In this document: one piece after another, positions 1 through 7,077 of the stretch
Layout of the letters: every line of letters starts with the position of its first letter
How positions within the stretch are numbered: position 1 is the first letter of the stretch
Assembly (NCBI GenBank): GCA_910587675.1
Contig: CAJUMU010000033.1
Span: 1 to 16,686, forward strand
Direction of reading: 5' to 3'
From: an uncultured Alistipes sp.
Lineage (GTDB): Bacteria > Bacteroidota > Bacteroidia > Bacteroidales > Rikenellaceae
Length of the DNA stretch: 16,686 bases
Program-made: the position numbers and the translations under genes
Notes under the pieces: model-generated
What the model saw: only the letters and a program-made list of their open reading frames with translations
What the model was told of the DNA's origin: nothing
Databases searched by the model: none

Positions 1-232
1 CGTTTTCGATAAGTCGAGCGCAGAGCCGAAACTTGTTCGGGCTATGCCGAGACGAGAAAACGACTGTTGAAAAACGAACGTTTTCGATAAGTCGAGCGCA
101 GAACCGAACTTGTTCGGGCTGTGTCGAGGCGAGAAAACGACTGTTGTAAACGAACGTTTTCGATAAGTCGAGCGCAGAGCCGAAACTTGTTCGGGCTATG
201 CCGAGACGAGAAAACGACTGTTGAAAAACGAA
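1..232. repeat. Three tandem copies of a ~77-bp palindromic repeat
   Basis: Three head-to-tail units occupy 1-78, 79-154 and 155-232. Units 1 and 3 are identical by eye. Unit 2 differs by a few substitutions and short deletions (76 bp). Each unit is an imperfect inverted repeat: CGTTTTC at unit positions 1-7 pairs with GAAAACG at 56-62, and an inner CCGAA/TTCGG stem closes around a short loop, so a transcript of either strand would fold into a hairpin of about 62 nt. The third copy ends 9 bp before the ATG of the acyltransferase gene. I see no open frame here and no TAnnTTTG promoter. It could be an intergenic REP/BIME-like element or a 5' UTR structure; function is unknown. The array may extend left beyond the window. 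Confidence 0.9.
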
Positions 233-241
233 CATTACGTC

Positions 242-1276
242 ATGAAAATGAACGAAACGGATAACGAATTGACATTCATACAGAAAATCGCAGTCGAGAT
301 ATTATGGACGATATGTCGCGGCTTCGCCATGCTGCCCTACTTCATGCGGCATTATGTCCTCGGCCCGATTTTCTACTTCACCCTGCGTTACGCGTTGCGC
401 TACCGCCGCCGCGTGATAATGACCAATTTGCGCAATTCGTTCCCCGACAAGACCGAAAAGGAGCTCAAACGCATCTGCGCCCTCAATTACCGCAATCTGT
501 CGGAACAGATAATCAACATCATAAGCCAAGCGGGCATCAGCGACGAAAAGCTGTGCCGCCGCATACGTTTCAACAACGCCGACGACATCCTGCGCGAGGT
601 GGGCGACCGCAACGTGATATTCATGACGGCTCATTTCGGATCGTGGGAAGCGGGCAGCACCATGAGTCTCGTATGCCGCGACCATACTTTCGTCGCCGTG
701 TACCACCGAATCGAGAATCCCGTTTTCGACGAATTGATGAAGCGCATCCGCCAGCACACCAACGTCAAGCTGGTAAGCATGAAACGAATCGTTCGCTACT
801 TCATCGACCACCGCGACACGCGCCCCGTAATCATGGGACTCATATCGGATCAAAATCCGACGTTCCGCCTCAATTTCCACTGGTACCGCTTCCTCAATCA
901 ATGGACCGTGTTTTACAACGGCGCCGAGTTGCTGGCCCGCAAATACGATCTGCCCGTATACTATTTCTCGCCTCGCCGACTGAAAGCTGGCGTTTACGAG
1001 GGCGACCTGATAAAAATATACGACGGCGTGGAGCAGGTGGAGGACCACGTAATCACCGAACGCTACATCCGTCTGCTCGAAAGGGACATCATCGCCACGC
1101 CCGAGGTGTGGATGTGGTCGCACCGCCGTTGGAAATACACGCCGCCAACGCACCTCGACGCCGAAAAGATACAAGGCGACGACGACTCGGCTCGTTTCGC
1201 GAACGGGCGCGACGACGACGCGACGGAGACGCCCGAGATGCTCATAAATCCCGAACCCACCGCCAAGAAGGCATGA
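242..1276 (+). CDS. Lipid A biosynthesis acyltransferase (LpxL/HtrB family)
   Basis: 344-aa protein of the LpxL/LpxM/HtrB family, inner-membrane enzymes that add a secondary acyl chain to lipid A on the cytoplasmic face. A hydrophobic N-terminal segment at about residues 15-45 fits a membrane anchor. The family H-x4-E motif is seen as HFGSWE (H131, E136). A later LISDQNP block and a PEVWMWSHRRWK block near residues 293-304 are also typical of the family. The last ~45 residues are acidic, Asp- and Thr-rich and probably disordered, making it longer than the usual ~300 aa. The frame stays open upstream to a TTG at 221, but that codon lies inside tandem repeat unit 3. I therefore chose the first ATG after the repeat (a second ATG follows at 248). 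Its TGA overlaps the ATG of the glycosyltransferase, indicating translational coupling. Acyl-chain specificity cannot be read. Confidence 0.88.
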   Translation: MKMNETDNELTFIQKIAVEILWTICRGFAMLPYFMRHYVLGPIFYFTLRYALRYRRRVIMTNLRNSFPDKTEKELKRICALNYRNLSEQIINIISQAGISDEKLCRRIRFNNADDILREVGDRNVIFMTAHFGSWEAGSTMSLVCRDHTFVAVYHRIENPVFDELMKRIRQHTNVKLVSMKRIVRYFIDHRDTRPVIMGLISDQNPTFRLNFHWYRFLNQWTVFYNGAELLARKYDLPVYYFSPRRLKAGVYEGDLIKIYDGVEQVEDHVITERYIRLLERDIIATPEVWMWSHRRWKYTPPTHLDAEKIQGDDDSARFANGRDDDATETPEMLINPEPTAKKA

Positions 1277-2286
1277 TGCGCGCGGCGGTAGTCATACTCA
1301 ACTGGAACGGCCGAAGGCATCTGGAACGCTTTCTCGGCAGTGTGGTGACGCGCACGCCGCGCGACATACGCATCGTGGTGGCCGACAACGGCTCCACCGA
1401 CGACTCGGTCGCCTTTCTCGCCGACAGCTACCCTACCGTCGAAATAATATGTCTCGACCGCAATTACGGTTTCGCCGAGGGGTATAACCGCGCGCTCGCG
1501 CAGATCGACGCCGAGTGTTTCATCCTGCTCAACTCCGACGTGGAGGTCACCGAAGGGTGGACCGATCCGCTGCTCGACGCTTTGGAAAAAGACCCGACCG
1601 TGGCGGCCGTCGCGCCGAAGCTGCTGTCGTACGCAGAACGCGACAGTTTCGAATATGCGGGAGCCTGCGGCGGATTCATCGACATACTCGGCTATCCGTT
1701 CTGTCGCGGACGCATATTGTCGACCGTGGAAAAGGACCGAGGACAATACGACTCTCCGCGCGAGGTATTTTGGGTGAGCGGCGCGGCATTCTGCTGTCGC
1801 GCGGAGCGGTTCCGCGCGGCGGGAGGCTTCGACGCCGACTTCTTCGCCCACATGGAGGAGATCGACTTGTGCTGGCGCATGCAGCTCGCGGGCGGCAGGA
1901 TAGTCGTCGAACCGCGCAGCACGGTATATCATCTCGGAGGCGGCACGCTGCCCAACGAATCGCCCGACAAACTCTACCTCAATTACCGCAACAATCTGGC
2001 GATGCTCTTCAAATGCGCCCCGACGACGCAACGTCTGCTCGCAGCGGCGGTAAGGCCTCTGACCGACATGCTGTCGGCAATAATATATACGGTAAAGGGC
2101 GATTTCGCTCTCGCCGCCGCCACGCTGCGGGCCTACCGCGACTTTTTCGCCATGCACCGCGCGCTCGCCGCCAAACGCCGCGCGACACGCAGCGGCCGAA
2201 AAACCGAAGCGCGACACATATACCGCTCGTCGATCATATTGCGATACATGGTCGGACGCCGCGTCTTCGGCGGACTGAAGCTCTGA
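1273..2286 (+). CDS. Glycosyltransferase family 2 (rhamnosyltransferase-like)
   Basis: 337-aa GT-A fold glycosyltransferase, GT2 family (WcaA/RfbF-like, COG1216 type), expected to move a sugar from a nucleotide donor onto a surface-glycan acceptor at the cytoplasmic face of the inner membrane. Visible motifs: N-terminal VVILNWNG; DNGSTDDS at 38-45 (nucleotide binding); LNSDVEV at 86-92, holding the metal-binding DxD equivalent; and HMEEIDLCWR at 193-202, the usual EED-like acceptor/catalytic block. The C-terminal ~110 residues are basic and amphipathic and may attach to the membrane. The start is ATGATG at 1273-1278, overlapping the TGA of the acyltransferase (ATGA arrangement), so the two are almost certainly co-translated. 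With a lipid A acyltransferase as partner, a role in LPS core or another envelope glycan is likely (inference); the sugar cannot be predicted. Confidence 0.9.
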   Translation: MMRAAVVILNWNGRRHLERFLGSVVTRTPRDIRIVVADNGSTDDSVAFLADSYPTVEIICLDRNYGFAEGYNRALAQIDAECFILLNSDVEVTEGWTDPLLDALEKDPTVAAVAPKLLSYAERDSFEYAGACGGFIDILGYPFCRGRILSTVEKDRGQYDSPREVFWVSGAAFCCRAERFRAAGGFDADFFAHMEEIDLCWRMQLAGGRIVVEPRSTVYHLGGGTLPNESPDKLYLNYRNNLAMLFKCAPTTQRLLAAAVRPLTDMLSAIIYTVKGDFALAAATLRAYRDFFAMHRALAAKRRATRSGRKTEARHIYRSSIILRYMVGRRVFGGLKL

Positions 2287-2346
2287 AAATCGTGCGAATT
2301 TTCGAAAAAACGAAGCACAGACACCGAATTTTCGATCAAAGAGCCT

Positions 2347-2355
2347 TATATTTGT
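2347..2355 (+). promoter_or_regulatory. Bacteroidota -7 promoter element (TATATTTG)
   Basis: TATATTTG matches the TAnnTTTG -7 consensus of the Bacteroidota primary sigma factor, about 30 bp before the ATG of the cysteine hydrolase gene. Only a weak TTTTCG stands near -33. Position is good to about one base. Confidence 0.6.
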
Positions 2356-2383
2356 ATTGTCAATCAACAAACCTACAAATAAG

Positions 2384-2935
2384 ATGAAGAAATTTGAAAA
2401 TCCCGCCATCCTCGTTGTCGACATGCTCAACGACTTCGTTACAGGCGCCTTGGCTTGCGATCGCGGCAAAGCGATAGTTCCCGCCACGGCCGAACTGCTC
2501 GACGCCGCACGCGCGGCAGGCGTACCGGTCATCTTCTGCAACGACGCCCACATCGCCGGCATCGACCGCGAGCTCAAGTTGTGGGGCGACCACGCCATCG
2601 CAGGAACCGAAGGGGCGAAGGTCATTCCCGAACTGAAGGTTTCGGACAAGGATTATGTCGTTCCCAAGCGCCGTTACAGCGGTTTCTTCCAGACCGACCT
2701 CGACATTCTGTTGAAGGAGTTGGGCGTGAAGACCGTTATCATGACGGGATTGCATACCCACATGTGCGTGCGCCACACCTCGTCGGACGCATATTGCTTG
2801 GGTTACGAAGTGGCGGTGGCCAAGGAGGCGACCGACTCTTTCACCGAGGAGGATTACTTGGGCGGCTTGGCATATCTCAAGATGTGTTACGGCGCCGACG
2901 CATACACCAACAAGGAGATCATCGAGAACTTGTAA
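2384..2935 (+). CDS. Cysteine hydrolase, nicotinamidase/isochorismatase family
   Basis: 183-aa cytosolic hydrolase of the isochorismatase/nicotinamidase superfamily. The D-K-C triad is visible: D13 (VVDMLNDF), K95 (VVPKRRYSGF) and C128 (GLHTHMCVRHTSSDAY). D54, H56 and H70 (NDAHIAGI...GDHA) match the spacing of the metal ligands of nicotinamidases (PncA type), so nicotinamide to nicotinate plus ammonia is a plausible reaction; related members act on other amides or on isochorismate. I chose the ATG at 2384 because upstream alternatives in this frame are non-ATG and sit next to the promoter motif. The gene stands alone: a TATATTTG promoter precedes it and a strong terminator follows. Family assignment is firm, substrate is not. 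Confidence 0.88.
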   Translation: MKKFENPAILVVDMLNDFVTGALACDRGKAIVPATAELLDAARAAGVPVIFCNDAHIAGIDRELKLWGDHAIAGTEGAKVIPELKVSDKDYVVPKRRYSGFFQTDLDILLKELGVKTVIMTGLHTHMCVRHTSSDAYCLGYEVAVAKEATDSFTEEDYLGGLAYLKMCYGADAYTNKEIIENL

Positions 2936-2984
2936 TACGACGGGGTATTTCGGCTCGGACACGCAGCCGAAAATCCTCTCAATT

Positions 2985-3021
2985 CCGAAAAAAGGAACCC
3001 TCTCTTCGGGTTCCTTTTTCG
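2985..3021 (+). terminator. Rho-independent terminator after the cysteine hydrolase gene
   Basis: Perfect 10-bp stem AAAGGAACCC (2991-3000) / GGGTTCCTTT (3008-3017) with a 7-nt loop. The stem can be extended by the flanking A and T runs, and a T-run follows. The A-run on the left would also allow some termination on the other strand. Confidence 0.9.
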
Positions 3022-3070
3022 AAATGGGAGACGACGTTCCGACCGCCGAGAAAATTTAATCGCTACTAAA

Positions 3071-4090
3071 ATGAAAAGATTATTGCTATGCGCTCTGGTT
3101 GCGGCGATACTGTCGCCCGCGGCGCTGCGCGCGCAGGAGAAAAACGCTGCCGACCGCAGCGCATTCTGGGGAAACGAGGATATATATCTGCACAAGCAGG
3201 CCGAGGCGATGTTCGACCTCATAGACCGGACCCTGACGGAGAATCCGCCCGTCGAGGGCGCGCCGTTGGTCCGCAAACTCGCGCTGTACAACTTGGACGC
3301 CCTGCTGCACGAGACTCGATACGACAATACGGAGGCGTTCCGAAAGTTCCTCGACTCGCGGGTCGGCAAAACGATAGCGGAGATGACGGCGCCCGTAAAG
3401 AGAGGTCTTGAGATATACAAGATCTACAACGACGGCTTCGTGGCCCGCACCCGCTCGGCCACCATAGCCTTCGACGTCGTGCGCGGATCGTGCAAGGGCC
3501 AAAGGCTGATCCCCGACTCGCTGATACGTCGGATCGTCGACAAATGCGACGTGCTGTTCATCACGCACAACCACGGCGACCACGGCGATCCCGCGGTCGT
3601 AAAGATGTTCCTCGACGCGGGGAAACCCGTCGTGGCCCCCACCGAATTCATGCCCGAGAACGACCGCATAACGCACATCAGGTCGGAACGGATCGTCGAC
3701 GAGGAGCTGACCCTGCCCGACGGAAAGTTACGAGTAAAGATACTGCCCGGGCATCAGGGTGAGATGATGAACAACATATATGTGGTGACCACCGACGAGA
3801 ACAAGACATTCGCTCACGTGGGCGACCAATACAACGCCGAGGACATGGAATGGATCGTCGACATCAACAAACATATCCCCCGCGTCGACGTACTCACCGT
3901 TAACTGCTGGACGCACCGCATGAACGATCTCGTGAACGGATTCGCGCCCAAAATCACGATAACGGGCCACGAAAACGAGATGGGACACACGATAGACCAT
4001 CGCGAGGCTTTTTGGCTGACATTCCGCAAGATGGAGAAAGTCGACCGAAAATATGCCGTCATGGGCTGGGGCGAACGGCTGGCCATGTAA
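3071..4090 (+). CDS. Exported metallo-beta-lactamase-fold hydrolase
   Basis: 339-aa protein with a Sec signal peptide (MKRLLLCALVAAILSPAALRAQ, cleavage probably after ALRA or AQ near residues 21-22), so periplasmic or exported. A helical N-terminal part of ~110 residues precedes the metallo-beta-lactamase domain. The full two-metal ligand set is visible: THNHGDHGD with H166, H168, D170 and H171; H228 (LPGHQGE); D252 (HVGDQY); and H300 (ITGHENE). The set with a Gly-His-Gln and a late Gly-His is closest to UlaG/RomA-like MBL hydrolases rather than true beta-lactamases (inference). Start ATG at 3071 follows an A-rich stretch; no TAnnTTTG box is evident. It is flanked by terminators on both sides, so monocistronic. 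Substrate unknown. Confidence 0.85.
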   Translation: MKRLLLCALVAAILSPAALRAQEKNAADRSAFWGNEDIYLHKQAEAMFDLIDRTLTENPPVEGAPLVRKLALYNLDALLHETRYDNTEAFRKFLDSRVGKTIAEMTAPVKRGLEIYKIYNDGFVARTRSATIAFDVVRGSCKGQRLIPDSLIRRIVDKCDVLFITHNHGDHGDPAVVKMFLDAGKPVVAPTEFMPENDRITHIRSERIVDEELTLPDGKLRVKILPGHQGEMMNNIYVVTTDENKTFAHVGDQYNAEDMEWIVDINKHIPRVDVLTVNCWTHRMNDLVNGFAPKITITGHENEMGHTIDHREAFWLTFRKMEKVDRKYAVMGWGERLAM

Positions 4091-4093
4091 ACG

Positions 4094-4128
4094 AAATCGC
4101 GCGAAGTTCAGGCTTCGCGCGATTCTGT
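4094..4128. terminator. Bidirectional terminator between convergent genes
   Basis: Perfect 12-bp stem AATCGCGCGAAG (4095-4106) / CTTCGCGCGATT (4113-4124) with a 6-nt loop. T-rich sequence follows on both strands (TCTGTTT on plus, TTTCGTTT on minus). It serves both the plus-strand MBL gene and the minus-strand peptidase gene. Confidence 0.85.
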
Positions 4129-4146
4129 TTCAACAAGCATCCTACC

Positions 4147-5532
4147 CTACTCCTCGGGCGAGAACATAGGGTCCCATGCAGGCAGAAGCGTCGGCTTCTG
4201 GTCGAGCATCTTCAATACATCCTCGGGGACGTACTTGCGCTCCGCCACCAGACGGAACATATACTCGTCGAACCACTCGTCGGTCATAATCAAACAGCCT
4301 TGATATCCCGACGACGCGCCCCAACTGTTCTCTACCATCCACTTTACGGGATCCTCGGCCTCGTTCAGATCGACCGCGATGAGGGTCATGGCGTGCGACG
4401 ATCCGCTGGCGAAGGTCTGTATGCGCTCGCGCTTGTCCATCGGGAACGAGGTGGCAAACAGCGATTCGTAATCGAAATTCTTCAAATCGAGCGTACCTTT
4501 CGCGCGATCCATGAACTTGCCCACGTCGCACGAGAAATACATGGCCGTATTGTCCTTTATCGAAGCTATGGCGATCTCCTTGATCCGCTCGATGGGCAGG
4601 TTGACATAGAGCCAGTTTTCGCCGTCGTAGACATGACGGTCGTACTCGATCTCGTACACCTTGCCGTACTCGCGCGAAGGATCGTTCATTATCATCACAT
4701 AATTGCGTTCCAGATCCTCGCCTATGAACTCGTCATAGAAGCTCTTGGGAGTGTAGGTGCGTCGGGTCACCTCGTTGCCCGACTTGTCGTAATACGTCCA
4801 CTCGAACTCGGTCGGAGGCACGCCCAGACACTCCACCAGAATGCGGTAGATCTCGGTCAGCATCTCGGTTTTGCGCTCCTGAATCTTCGCGGGCTGCATA
4901 GCGCGCAACTCCAAAGCATACTCGCGCAGCTTCTGTTTCAGGATAGAGGTCATTCCGCTCGTGTTGTCGCTCTGGTAGGTCTCGGGCATGGCCGACTTGG
5001 GCACCACGCCGTACTTCATGATGAGGTTCGACACGCCCGTGAACTGTCCGCCGTCGCCGATGGGGTTCTTCATGAGCCAGTCGACCTTGCGATCATCCAA
5101 CCCCGCGTCGCGGGTATCGATCACGGCCTGAAGAAAGAGATTGGATTTCTCCAACAGATCGTAGAACGAACAATAATTCTGCGAAAACTCGAACTCGGGC
5201 AGGTCGTACTCGCGTATCATCTTAGCGCGCAGCACGTTCAGGCCCGTAAAGAGCCAGCAACGGCCCGACGACTTCTGGTTGGTGATGCCTCGCGTGGTCA
5301 CGCGGTGCGAGAAATGAGTGTCGCACATGGCCAGATTCTCGGAGTTGACGGCCAACGCGGCGATGGAATTCGAGGCCAAAGCGTTCTTCACGGCCTTCTG
5401 CTCGGGAGTGGCGGCGTATCCGCTGCGTATGCGCTCCAGCATGGCCTCGCTGATGCCTCCCTCCTTATTCTGCGCCGAAACGCCCGACATGCCGGCCAAG
5501 AGCATCGCGACGCAAACCACTGTTTTCTTCAT
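4147..5532 (-). CDS. pepC: Exported C1B cysteine peptidase (aminopeptidase C / bleomycin hydrolase-like)
   Basis: 461-aa papain-fold peptidase of family C1B, which trims peptides from the N-terminus. Catalytic residues are visible: Cys92 in QKSSGRCWLFT (the conserved NQ-x-SGRCW block), His380 in GSSHAMTL and Asn402 in VENSWG. Length is close to the ~450 aa typical of PepC/bleomycin hydrolases, which are normally cytosolic hexamers. This one starts with a signal peptide (MKKTVVCVAMLLAGMSGVSA, cut before QNKEG), so it probably works in the periplasm, as in other Bacteroidota homologues with leaders. The start at 5532 is the only ATG giving a signal peptide. A near-match TAACTTCG lies ~25 bp upstream. 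It is 56 bp downstream of the GNAT gene on the same strand and could be partly co-transcribed with it. Confidence 0.88.
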   Translation of the reverse strand: MKKTVVCVAMLLAGMSGVSAQNKEGGISEAMLERIRSGYAATPEQKAVKNALASNSIAALAVNSENLAMCDTHFSHRVTTRGITNQKSSGRCWLFTGLNVLRAKMIREYDLPEFEFSQNYCSFYDLLEKSNLFLQAVIDTRDAGLDDRKVDWLMKNPIGDGGQFTGVSNLIMKYGVVPKSAMPETYQSDNTSGMTSILKQKLREYALELRAMQPAKIQERKTEMLTEIYRILVECLGVPPTEFEWTYYDKSGNEVTRRTYTPKSFYDEFIGEDLERNYVMIMNDPSREYGKVYEIEYDRHVYDGENWLYVNLPIERIKEIAIASIKDNTAMYFSCDVGKFMDRAKGTLDLKNFDYESLFATSFPMDKRERIQTFASGSSHAMTLIAVDLNEAEDPVKWMVENSWGASSGYQGCLIMTDEWFDEYMFRLVAERKYVPEDVLKMLDQKPTLLPAWDPMFSPEE

Positions 5533-5588
5533 AACGGTATTCAGATTAATATTCGTGCGAAGTTAACTATTTTTCGCGACATAACGCG

Positions 5589-6101
5589 TCATTCCGCCAT
5601 CGGGGCGGGCAAAATCTTCTCGTATGCCAGACGACGGCTCTCGATAACCACATCGCCGCAATGTACGAACCCCATGCGTTTTACAAGACGCTGCATGACA
5701 GCGTTGTCGGGATGGGTGTCGATACGCACACTCGGAACACGTCCGCGCGCTAACCGCTCGACACGACGCATGAACTCGACGCCGCAACCGCCGCGCAGTC
5801 GGTCCGCCGCCACGCACAGACGATGCACGACCGCATAAGGCCCATCGGTAAGCCACCCGCCGCCCGATATGGCCTCGTATGCGGGTTCGCCCGTGAAGAT
5901 CACCGCGCCGTACGCCGCCACTCTGCCGCCGTCGCAAAGAACCATGCCGACCTCGGCAGCCACGTCCGCCTCGATGCTCCCGCGATTCGGATATCCCCTC
6001 TGCCATTGGTCGATACCCTGCGCGCGCAAACGTTCCTGCCCGCCCTTTACAATTTCGACTATCTCGTCGACATCGGAATACACAGCCTTACGAAATTCCA
6101 T
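5589..6101 (-). CDS. GNAT family N-acetyltransferase
   Basis: 170-aa cytosolic acetyltransferase of the GNAT superfamily, using acetyl-CoA. The N-terminal MEFRKAVYSDVDEIVEIV is a typical first strand and helix. VVHRLCVAADRLRGGCGVEFM (91-111) is motif A, the acetyl-CoA pyrophosphate loop; its glycine pattern (RLRGGCG) deviates slightly from the canonical Q/R-x-x-G-x-G/A. IDTHPDNAVMQRLVKRMGF (127-145) is the C-terminal motif B region. It resembles the IHR-x-AV group of stand-alone Bacteroidota acetyltransferases. Acceptor unknown. Start ATG at 6101; the 5' region holds a strong hairpin element (6125-6174). Confidence 0.87.
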   Translation of the reverse strand: MEFRKAVYSDVDEIVEIVKGGQERLRAQGIDQWQRGYPNRGSIEADVAAEVGMVLCDGGRVAAYGAVIFTGEPAYEAISGGGWLTDGPYAVVHRLCVAADRLRGGCGVEFMRRVERLARGRVPSVRIDTHPDNAVMQRLVKRMGFVHCGDVVIESRRLAYEKILPAPMAE

Positions 6102-6124
6102 AATATTGAATTTGAAAACAAACT

Positions 6125-6174
6125 ACGACTCGCAAGAGTCGTGCGGGCCGCAGCCTCGCCCCGCGGAGGCCCGC
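6125..6174. other. GC-rich double-hairpin element upstream of the GNAT gene
   Basis: Two adjacent inverted repeats. The first is a perfect 7-bp stem ACGACTC/GAGTCGT with a GCAA tetraloop on the plus strand (6125-6142). The second is GCGGGCC (6143-6149) / GGCCCGC (6168-6174), with further internal pairing possible. On the minus strand the first hairpin is followed by AGTTTGTTTTC, so it could act as a weak terminator or as 5' UTR structure for the GNAT mRNA. No known riboswitch class recognised. 6175-6235 shows nothing else I can name. Confidence 0.5.
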
Positions 6175-6235
6175 AAATCTCGCATACGCTCGTTCGCGTT
6201 CCCTGCAGGCTGCCGCCCGAACATATCTGCACAAC

Positions 6236-6266
6236 AAAAAGAAAAGAGGCTCTCAAAAGCCTCTTT
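6236..6266 (-). terminator. Rho-independent terminator of the tRNA-Gln gene
   Basis: On the minus strand an 8-bp perfect stem AAAGAGGC/GCCTCTTT (6259-6266 with 6243-6250) has an 8-nt loop and runs into TCTTTTTG. It starts 8 bp past the tRNA 3' end. Confidence 0.9.
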
Positions 6267-6274
6267 CTCCTCGG

Positions 6275-6345
6275 TTGAGCTACCAAGACTCGAACTTGGA
6301 ATAACAGAACCAAAATCTGCTGTGTTGCCATTACACCATAGCTCA
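6275..6345 (-). tRNA. tRNA-Gln, anticodon TTG
   Basis: Folds as a 71-nt cloverleaf on the minus strand. Acceptor stem TGAGCTA/TAGCTCA has the U1-A72 pair typical of bacterial tRNA-Gln, followed by discriminator A; the D-arm region is TGGTGTAATGGCAACA. The anticodon stem CAGA/TCTG holds loop TTTTGGT, giving anticodon TTG (codon CAA). The T-arm is CCAAGTTCGAGTCTTGG. CCA is not encoded (CCG follows). It has its own promoter (6367-6397) and terminator, so it is a single-gene unit. Confidence 0.96.
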
Positions 6346-6366
6346 ATCATTCGCTCGTAAGCGGCA

Positions 6367-6397
6367 CAAAAGTAATGCAAAAAAATCAATACTCAAA
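6367..6397 (-). promoter_or_regulatory. Full Bacteroidota promoter for tRNA-Gln
   Basis: Minus strand TTTG (6394-6397), 19-bp spacer, TACTTTTG (6367-6374): an exact TTTG-N19-TAnnTTTG promoter. Transcription should start near 6360, about 15 nt before the tRNA. The remaining stretch to the barrel gene stop (6398-6477) is GC-rich with only a weak GCCGTC/GACGGC inverted repeat. Confidence 0.88.
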
Positions 6398-6477
6398 ATT
6401 TTGCGTCAACTATTTGGCCTCATATCCACGCCTCGCGCCGTCACACGCCGAACGGCCGAGCCTGCGACGGCAACCGA

Positions 6478-7074
6478 TCAAAACGACAATCCGACCCTGA
6501 TATTAGCCGCGAAGTTCACCCGATCGCCGATGTAATATCCGTTCACGGCCGCGCCGAAAAAGAGACAGCCGCCCGGCTTGAAGTCGTAACCCGCCGCTAC
6601 CGCCGCCGCGAAACCCTTGTGCTTGCGGTCGAAATAACTCTCCGCACCCGACACGAACACCTCTTTTTCCTCGGTATTCATGCCGTAACCGACCGTCCCC
6701 GTAAGATATACGGTCGACCGTCCCGTCGTGCTGCGATAAAGGTCGAGTCCCGCGCCGACGCCCGCCATCCATTCGTTCAGTTCGTTGCGAAGCGTCGTTT
6801 CGCGCTGTGCGCCGCCCGCGTCGTAACTCACTCTCTTACCGCCCGAATAGAATCCGCCGTGGAGCAGAAACGCGCCGTAAACCCTCTCGCCGAAATAGTA
6901 TCGGGTATTTAAATCGAGACTTTGCCCCGAGTTACGATAGGTCTTCGAGAAAAACTCGTAACCCGTCTCTATCGCCGAATAAAAACCGTATCGCGGCGAA
7001 TTGTCCTCCTGCGCCGAGACATTCGCGACGAACATCGTCGCGAACGCCATTGCGGCAAATGCTCTGCGCAACAT
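6478..7074 (-). CDS. Outer-membrane beta-barrel-like protein, unknown function
   Basis: 198-aa protein with a signal peptide (MLRRAFAAMAFATMFVANVSA, then QEDNSP). The mature part alternates polar and aromatic residues in short strands rich in Gly and Tyr (YGFYSAIETGYEFF, YGAFLLHGGFYSGG, STVYLTGTVGYGMN, CLFFGAAVNGYYIGDRV). It ends in IRVGLSF with a C-terminal Phe, the usual signal of outer-membrane barrels. Its size fits an 8-strand barrel of the OmpA/OmpW/porin-family type. I cannot name a specific family. It starts 3 bp after the stop of the upstream lipoprotein gene, so the two form an operon. Role could be structural, small-solute transport or surface interaction (inference). Confidence 0.75.
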   Translation of the reverse strand: MLRRAFAAMAFATMFVANVSAQEDNSPRYGFYSAIETGYEFFSKTYRNSGQSLDLNTRYYFGERVYGAFLLHGGFYSGGKRVSYDAGGAQRETTLRNELNEWMAGVGAGLDLYRSTTGRSTVYLTGTVGYGMNTEEKEVFVSGAESYFDRKHKGFAAAVAAGYDFKPGGCLFFGAAVNGYYIGDRVNFAANIRVGLSF

Positions 7075-7077
7075 AGG

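Noticed and set aside
221..241. TTG start for the acyltransferase
   Set aside because: The TTG lies in tandem repeat unit 3 and recurs in unit 1, so it is repeat sequence rather than a gene start.
304..1272. N-terminal extension of the glycosyltransferase frame
   Set aside because: It overlaps the whole acyltransferase gene in another frame; the GT2 fold begins right at the ATGATG at 1273.
2287..2340. Inverted repeat GTGC...GCAC after the glycosyltransferase as a terminator
   Set aside because: Arms are short and interrupted and there is no T-run after the stem; too weak to call.
1063..2649. Minus-strand open frame of 528 codons
   Set aside because: Antisense to the glycosyltransferase and parts of two neighbours; no recognisable motif.
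4012..5838. Plus-strand open frame of 608 codons opposite pepC and GNAT
   Set aside because: It runs antisense across two recognisable genes and their spacer, with no domain of its own.
6123..6389. 88-codon minus-strand frame over the tRNA region
   Set aside because: It reads through the tRNA-Gln gene, its promoter and its terminator, so it is not a plausible protein.
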